From contig JARVJP010000009.1 of the NCBI GenBank assembly GCA_029776065.1, forward strand, positions 322,514 through 386,513: DNA of 64,000 nucleotides, in the 5' to 3' direction. The first letter of the stretch is position 1. Every line of letters starts with the position of its first letter. The translations under genes and the position numbers were made by a program. Below the pieces are notes generated by a model. The model saw nothing but the letters and a program-made list of their open reading frames with translations. It ran no database searches and was not told the origin of the DNA. Source of the DNA: Nitrososphaeria archaeon. GTDB lineage: Archaea > Thermoproteota > Nitrososphaeria > JACIWG01. Shown one piece after another: positions 60,411 to 64,000 of the stretch.

Positions 60411-60758
60411 TTAACCCTTCCATAGCCCTATTCCCAATCCTAACAAGAATGTAGCAGATGAATACGGGATCATATTAATCAAAGGCCCTGCTTCCTCCCA
60501 TAGTGTTGGTAAGTACTTGGAAGCAGCTTTAGCAATATCGTCAAATGCTGGGAGTTGCGTATACCCTACAGCAACTAAAACAAGTATGAGCACAACAAGT
60601 ATTATTATCAATTTCAAGGTCCGTTTAATCACTACACCAACAATCAATCCTATTAAGAAGGGTATTGCTAAAGGTATTAGCCAAGCATACTCTGGGGGAA
60701 TGATTTCTAGCATATGTTTATCCATATTTTGCTTAAATTTAAGAGTTTTGATTCGCAT
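60411..60758 (-). CDS. Membrane protein, 115 aa, three helices
   Basis: Hydrophobic segments about 28-42, 47-66 and 94-112 with a charged N-terminus (KTLKFKQNMDKHM). Family not recognised; pattern resembles small archaeal membrane proteins with N-terminal FUN14-like hairpin, which is only a weak idea. Same direction as, and 53 bases upstream of, the methyltransferase gene. Confidence 0.55.
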   Translation of the reverse strand: MRIKTLKFKQNMDKHMLEIIPPEYAWLIPLAIPFLIGLIVGVVIKRTLKLIIILVVLILVLVAVGYTQLPAFDDIAKAASKYLPTLWEEAGPLINMIPYSSATFLLGLGIGLWKG

Positions 60759-61197
60759 GTTGTTGTCCTTAAATATAATATTTGGAAAACCTTAAGAACA
60801 TGTAAAAACTAGTTTTTAAAGGTAATTCTTGTGGAGTTAGGTTAGAATAATTTATGAATTACCACCTGAAAAGATCAGAAAAGGCTTTGACCTTGAATCA
60901 ATCCAGTGTAGGACAACAGAAGTTAAATAATAGAAGAATAAAAGATGAGACTTTAGATAATTTCTTTCAGATAACTGGTTTAGAACTGTTTGTTTAAGTT
61001 CGTATGTGCAATAATAAATAGGTTTAGTTCAAGAAGTTTCTTTATATTAATTAGGTAGAAATTAATGAATTTCTTTGTTCTTTAGACTTGGAGAATTATT
61101 GATGGAAACTTTTTGTTCTGATTCAAGGAAAAATTATCTGTTACGATCTGTTTTTTCTACAAAAAGTATTTTTATTATCATATGTGTCACATTGTCG
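60759..61197. other. 439-base AT-rich gap without recognised gene
   Basis: No coherent protein or tRNA was found in either strand. The right part (61075-61197) is open in frame with the next gene but does not look like its coding sequence. Candidate promoter elements: TATTTTTATTATC about 30 bases before ATG 61198. Confidence 0.5.
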
Positions 61198-61677
61198 ATG
61201 GAAATGGAGAAAATTGTTGAGAGGGCGATTGTTAGATTTAAAGAAGGTTATTCTTGTTCAGAGTCTGTGCTATTAGGATATACTGAAGCACAGAAAATCA
61301 ATGCACCAATTGTGCCGAGAATTGCCACAGGGTTTAGAGGTGGAATAGGTAGATGTGGATCTGTTTGCGGAGCTCTTGTAGGCGCCATAATGGGTATTGG
61401 TCTAAAGTATGGACGAGACTCACTTGATGACCCAAACTCAAGTATTTGTACCGTGAAGGCTGCAGAATGTTATAAGATGTTTGAGAAGGAATTTGGTCAA
61501 ACACAGTGTCGAAGTCTAATTAATTGCGATCTTTCTGATGCTGATGATAGAAAAAGATATGAAGAACTTAATTTAAGGGAAACAAATTGTGCTAGGTATG
61601 TTGAAGGTGCAGCTAGGATTTTAGCTGAGTTGATCCGAGACTATAGTCCCTCTAAACTTAAAGCCAAAAATTTATGA
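61198..61677 (+). CDS. C_GCAxxG_C_C family redox protein
   Basis: 159 aa from ATG 61198; the longer frame from 61075 carries an implausible N-terminal extension and a TATA-like element lies upstream of 61198. Motifs: YSCSESVLLGY, then GRCGSVCGALVGAIMGIGLK and several more Cys (CTVKAAECYKMF, CRSLINC, NCARYVEG). The spacing C-GCAxxG-C-C gives this family its name; it may bind metal or undergo thiol redox chemistry. Confidence 0.8.
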   Translation: MEMEKIVERAIVRFKEGYSCSESVLLGYTEAQKINAPIVPRIATGFRGGIGRCGSVCGALVGAIMGIGLKYGRDSLDDPNSSICTVKAAECYKMFEKEFGQTQCRSLINCDLSDADDRKRYEELNLRETNCARYVEGAARILAELIRDYSPSKLKAKNL

Positions 61678-61822
61678 GCTAGCATGCGGTTAAAATAAGA
61701 ATTATTACTTAATCTGTAGTTAAATTAAAGACAACTACCGCCTTTAAGACGAATGAGGTTTCCTACAAAAACCTAAATTTTGTTCACTAAACCTCTTTAT
61801 TAGTAAACCCTAAGTTAGAGAA

Positions 61823-62944
61823 TTAAAACTTAAAGAATTTCCGTCCAGATGAGACGTTTTGCCCAAACTCTTTAGCCAATTCATTAAGAAGTTCTCTTTG
61901 TCTCTGTGTTAGCTTCTTTGGAACCTCAACGTTCACATGGATTAGTAGATCTCCTCTTCTATAACTATTGAGCTTTGGCATACCTTTTCCAGGCAATCTC
62001 AGAAGTTCTCCGGGCTGGGTGCCAGGAGCTACCTTTAATGTCGTATTTCCCTCTAGAGTTGGAATTTGTACCTCAGTGCCTAGGGCGAGCTGTGGATAAC
62101 TTAGTGTAAGTTCATAGATTAGATCATTTCCATCCCTTTGAAAGTACCTATGAGGTGCCACTTTAATTTTAACGTAAAGGTCTCCCGGTGGGCCACCATT
62201 AAGCATAGCATCTCCTTGGCCCTCTAATCTAAGTTGATATCCTTCATCTATTCCTGATGGCACCTTAACTATAATCCTCCTCTTTCTCGAAACAATACCT
62301 GTTCCTCCGCATTCTTCGCATGGTGATTCTATTACTGAACCACTTCCATGGCATGTAGAGCAAGTAGAGATTTGAACAAATCTGGCAAATCCACTAGAAT
62401 GCACCTTCTGCACTTGGCCAGTTCCTTTACATTTTGGGCATGTTTTAGGAGAAGTGCCAGGTTTCGCACCGGTCCCATTACAGGTACCACATTTCTCTGT
62501 TCTAGGCACTTCTATCTCCCTTTCAACACCTTTCGCAGCTTCTTCGAGCGTTATCTGAAGTTCGTAGCTTAAATCCCTTCCCTTAGAGACTCTTCTTCCA
62601 AACCCTCCCCTACCAAAGAAGAAGTCAAATATGTTATCAAACCCCCAGTCGAAGCCCAAGTCTCTTAAAATTGACTCAAAGTCTGCCCCTCTGAATATGT
62701 CTTCTGTTGTATAACGCTGGTCGAATCCTGCGTGCCCTAGCATATCGTATTGTCTGCGTTTTTCATCGTCAGAAAGGACTGCGTATGCTTCAGAAATTTC
62801 CTTGAATCTCTCTTCTGCGTCAGGTGACTTGTTCCTATCAGGGTGATATTGCATGGCTAGCTTTCTATAACTATCTCTAATCTGTTCCTTAGTGGCGTCT
62901 CTAGGAACGCCAAGTATCTCGTAATAGTCCTTCTTGCTAGACAT
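61823..62944 (-). CDS. dnaJ: Chaperone DnaJ
   Basis: 373 aa. J-domain with HPD in YHPDRNKSPD, G/F-rich linker, four zinc motifs of CxxCxGxG type (CGTCNGTG, CPKCKGTG, CSTCHGSG, CEECGGTG), and C-terminal substrate domains. Delivers substrates to DnaK. 36 bases separate it from dnaK upstream in the operon. Confidence 0.96.
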   Translation of the reverse strand: MSSKKDYYEILGVPRDATKEQIRDSYRKLAMQYHPDRNKSPDAEERFKEISEAYAVLSDDEKRRQYDMLGHAGFDQRYTTEDIFRGADFESILRDLGFDWGFDNIFDFFFGRGGFGRRVSKGRDLSYELQITLEEAAKGVEREIEVPRTEKCGTCNGTGAKPGTSPKTCPKCKGTGQVQKVHSSGFARFVQISTCSTCHGSGSVIESPCEECGGTGIVSRKRRIIVKVPSGIDEGYQLRLEGQGDAMLNGGPPGDLYVKIKVAPHRYFQRDGNDLIYELTLSYPQLALGTEVQIPTLEGNTTLKVAPGTQPGELLRLPGKGMPKLNSYRRGDLLIHVNVEVPKKLTQRQRELLNELAKEFGQNVSSGRKFFKF

Positions 62945-62980
62945 GCGATAACCACCCCTTACTATCTAAGTTAATACCTT

Positions 62981-64000
62981 TTACTTTACTTTAAAGTCTG
63001 TGTTTACTGTCTTATCTTCGCCTTGGCCTTTAGTTTCACCTTCTTGTGGTTTCTGTTGTTTCGAGTATTCTGTTGCAGCCTGTTGATAGATTACCGTTCC
63101 AATTTCCTGTAGAACCTTCTTCAATTCATCTCGCTTTCCTTTAATCTTCTCAACGTCTTTTCCTGCTAGAGCTTCCTTTAGTTCGTTGACTGCTTTATCT
63201 AATTGGTCCTTCTGTTGCTGATTTATCTTCTCACCTAAGTCTTTCTTAGTCTTCTCCGTTAGGTAGATTAGAGATTCTGCATCATTTCTTAGTTCAGCCT
63301 CCTCTTTCTTCTTTCTGTCCTGTTCTGCGAACTCCTCTGCATCTTTTATCATCTTCTCCTTTTCTTCCTTTGAGAGCTTGGTTGACGCTGTTATCCTAAT
63401 CTTTGCTTCTTTATTTGTGCCTAGGTCCTTAGCAGTTACATTTAGTATGCCGTTTGCGTCGATGTCAAAGGTTACCTCTATTTGTGGTATCCCTCTTGGA
63501 GCAGGTGGTATTCCTTCAAGGTTGAACATCCCGAGTGACACGTTATCTGCTGCCATGGGCCTTTCCCCTTGAAGTATATGGATCGTCACCGCTGTTTGGA
63601 AGTCTGAAGCTGTAGTGAAAATTTGACTTCTTCTTGTTGGTATGGTGGTGTTTCTCTCTATAATTTTAGTAAATATTCCTCCAAGAGTCTCCACACCTAG
63701 TGAGAGGGGGGTAACATCTAAAAGTAAGATGTCCTTGACTTCCCCAGACAATACTGCACCTTGTATTGCTGCGCCAACAGCTACACATTCCATTGGATCA
63801 ACTCCACGTTCAACCGGTTTTCCAATGATACGCTCGACAAACTTCTGCACATAAGGCATTCTTGTAGTTCCTCCTATCAAGATTATTTTGTCTATGTCCT
63901 TTGGTGCAAGTTTCGCATCTTCTAGAGCTTTGTAAATGGTTGTAGCTGCTCTTTGGACGATAGGATCTGCTAACTCTTCCAATTTAGCCCGAGTTAGAGT
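62981..64000 (-). CDS. dnaK: Chaperone DnaK (N-terminal part beyond the window)
   Basis: Only about the C-terminal 340 residues are inside: end of the ATPase domain ([17 protein letters not shown]), substrate-binding beta domain ([34 protein letters not shown]), helical lid, and a Gln/Lys-rich tail. The gene continues past base 64000. Its operon with dnaJ implies acquisition of the bacterial-type chaperone system; grpE, if present, lies outside. Confidence 0.96.
   Translation of the reverse strand, partial: TLTRAKLEELADPIVQRAATTIYKALEDAKLAPKDIDKIILIGGTTRMPYVQKFVERIIGKPVERGVDPMECVAVGAAIQGAVLSGEVKDILLLDVTPLSLGVETLGGIFTKIIERNTTIPTRRSQIFTTASDFQTAVTIHILQGERPMAADNVSLGMFNLEGIPPAPRGIPQIEVTFDIDANGILNVTAKDLGTNKEAKIRITASTKLSKEEKEKMIKDAEEFAEQDRKKKEEAELRNDAESLIYLTEKTKKDLGEKINQQQKDQLDKAVNELKEALAGKDVEKIKGKRDELKKVLQEIGTVIYQQAATEYSKQQKPQEGETKGQGEDKTVNTDFKVK

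Noticed and set aside
61075..61197. N-terminal extension of the C_GCAxxG_C_C protein
   Set aside because: Extension is unlike the family and follows no ribosome-binding site; a TATA-like element lies just upstream of ATG 61198.

Overview
The window is archaeal. It carries topoisomerase VI (A and B), aIF1A, aIF2-beta, a RIO1 kinase, a Dim2-like KH protein, two PurP-type purine enzymes, a two-gene glycine dehydrogenase P-protein, TATA-type promoters with probable leaderless starts, and tRNA genes with bulge-helix-bulge introns and no encoded CCA. A divergent FtsZ/tubulin homologue, DnaK/DnaJ and frequent TTG/GTG starts would fit a TACK-type lineage such as Bathyarchaeia. That placement is an inference; nothing here fixes the taxon.

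Layout. (1) 1-6.5 kb: accessory region with the tail of an acidic protein, a 362-aa protein of unknown function, a HEPN protein, two small unknowns and a one-chain restriction-modification enzyme. (2) 6.6-25.6 kb: an integrated element bounded by two different tyrosine recombinases, both on the minus strand. Its surface module (7.8-15.5 kb) encodes a DUF5679 zinc ribbon, small membrane proteins, an HtrA-type protease, a CPBP protease and several secreted proteins, most with a C-terminal anchor. An AT-rich block (15.6-19.4 kb) holds a membrane protein and a radical-SAM/TcmP pair. The replication/control module (19.5-24.5 kb) holds divergent ribbon-helix-helix repressors over a GTACA operator cluster, a train of very small coupled genes, a P-loop helicase with a symmetric repeat array inside its coding sequence, and a TFIIB-like zinc-ribbon protein. 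No capsid or packaging gene was recognised, so provirus versus plasmid-like element is open.

(3) 25.7-33.3 kb: chromosomal genes of a sulfur/selenium-type cluster (sugar kinase-like, DUF3343, split YedE), an intron-containing tRNA-Met, an HD hydrolase, a decayed phosphate locus (broken phoU and pstB beside an intact phoU), small membrane proteins, flavoprotein debris and tRNA-Asn. (4) 33.3-38.4 kb: a tightly packed minus-strand information operon, aIF2-beta, DUF424, aIF1A, RIO1, KH, Top6B, Top6A. (5) 38.5-48.7 kb: methylthioadenosine salvage (MTAP plus deaminase), MetRS with a separate tRNA-binding subunit, a PHP protein, the FtsZ-like protein, a tRNA methylthiotransferase and the glycine dehydrogenase pair.

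(6) 48.7-64 kb: a membrane-anchored coiled-coil protein, a ferredoxin pseudogene, tRNA-Leu(TAA) with a D-loop intron, tandem PurP paralogues, a YtcJ-like amidohydrolase, an HD nucleotidase-like protein, an iron-sulfur flavoprotein, a HerA-like ATPase, a VIT1-like membrane protein, a sulfite-oxidase-type molybdoprotein, an ICMT-like methyltransferase, a C_GCAxxG_C_C redox protein, and dnaJ-dnaK running off the window end.

The most unusual signal is the repeat array at 23247-23594: six 12-bp sites in alternating orientation, placed with exact two-fold symmetry and flanked by outward tandem 9-mers, all inside the helicase gene. It is the best candidate here for an undescribed replication origin or iteron-control system. 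Next come a TTCTA motif fixed 19 bp before the start codons of several element genes, and the tRNA-Leu intron, which is complementary to its own anticodon and variable arms.
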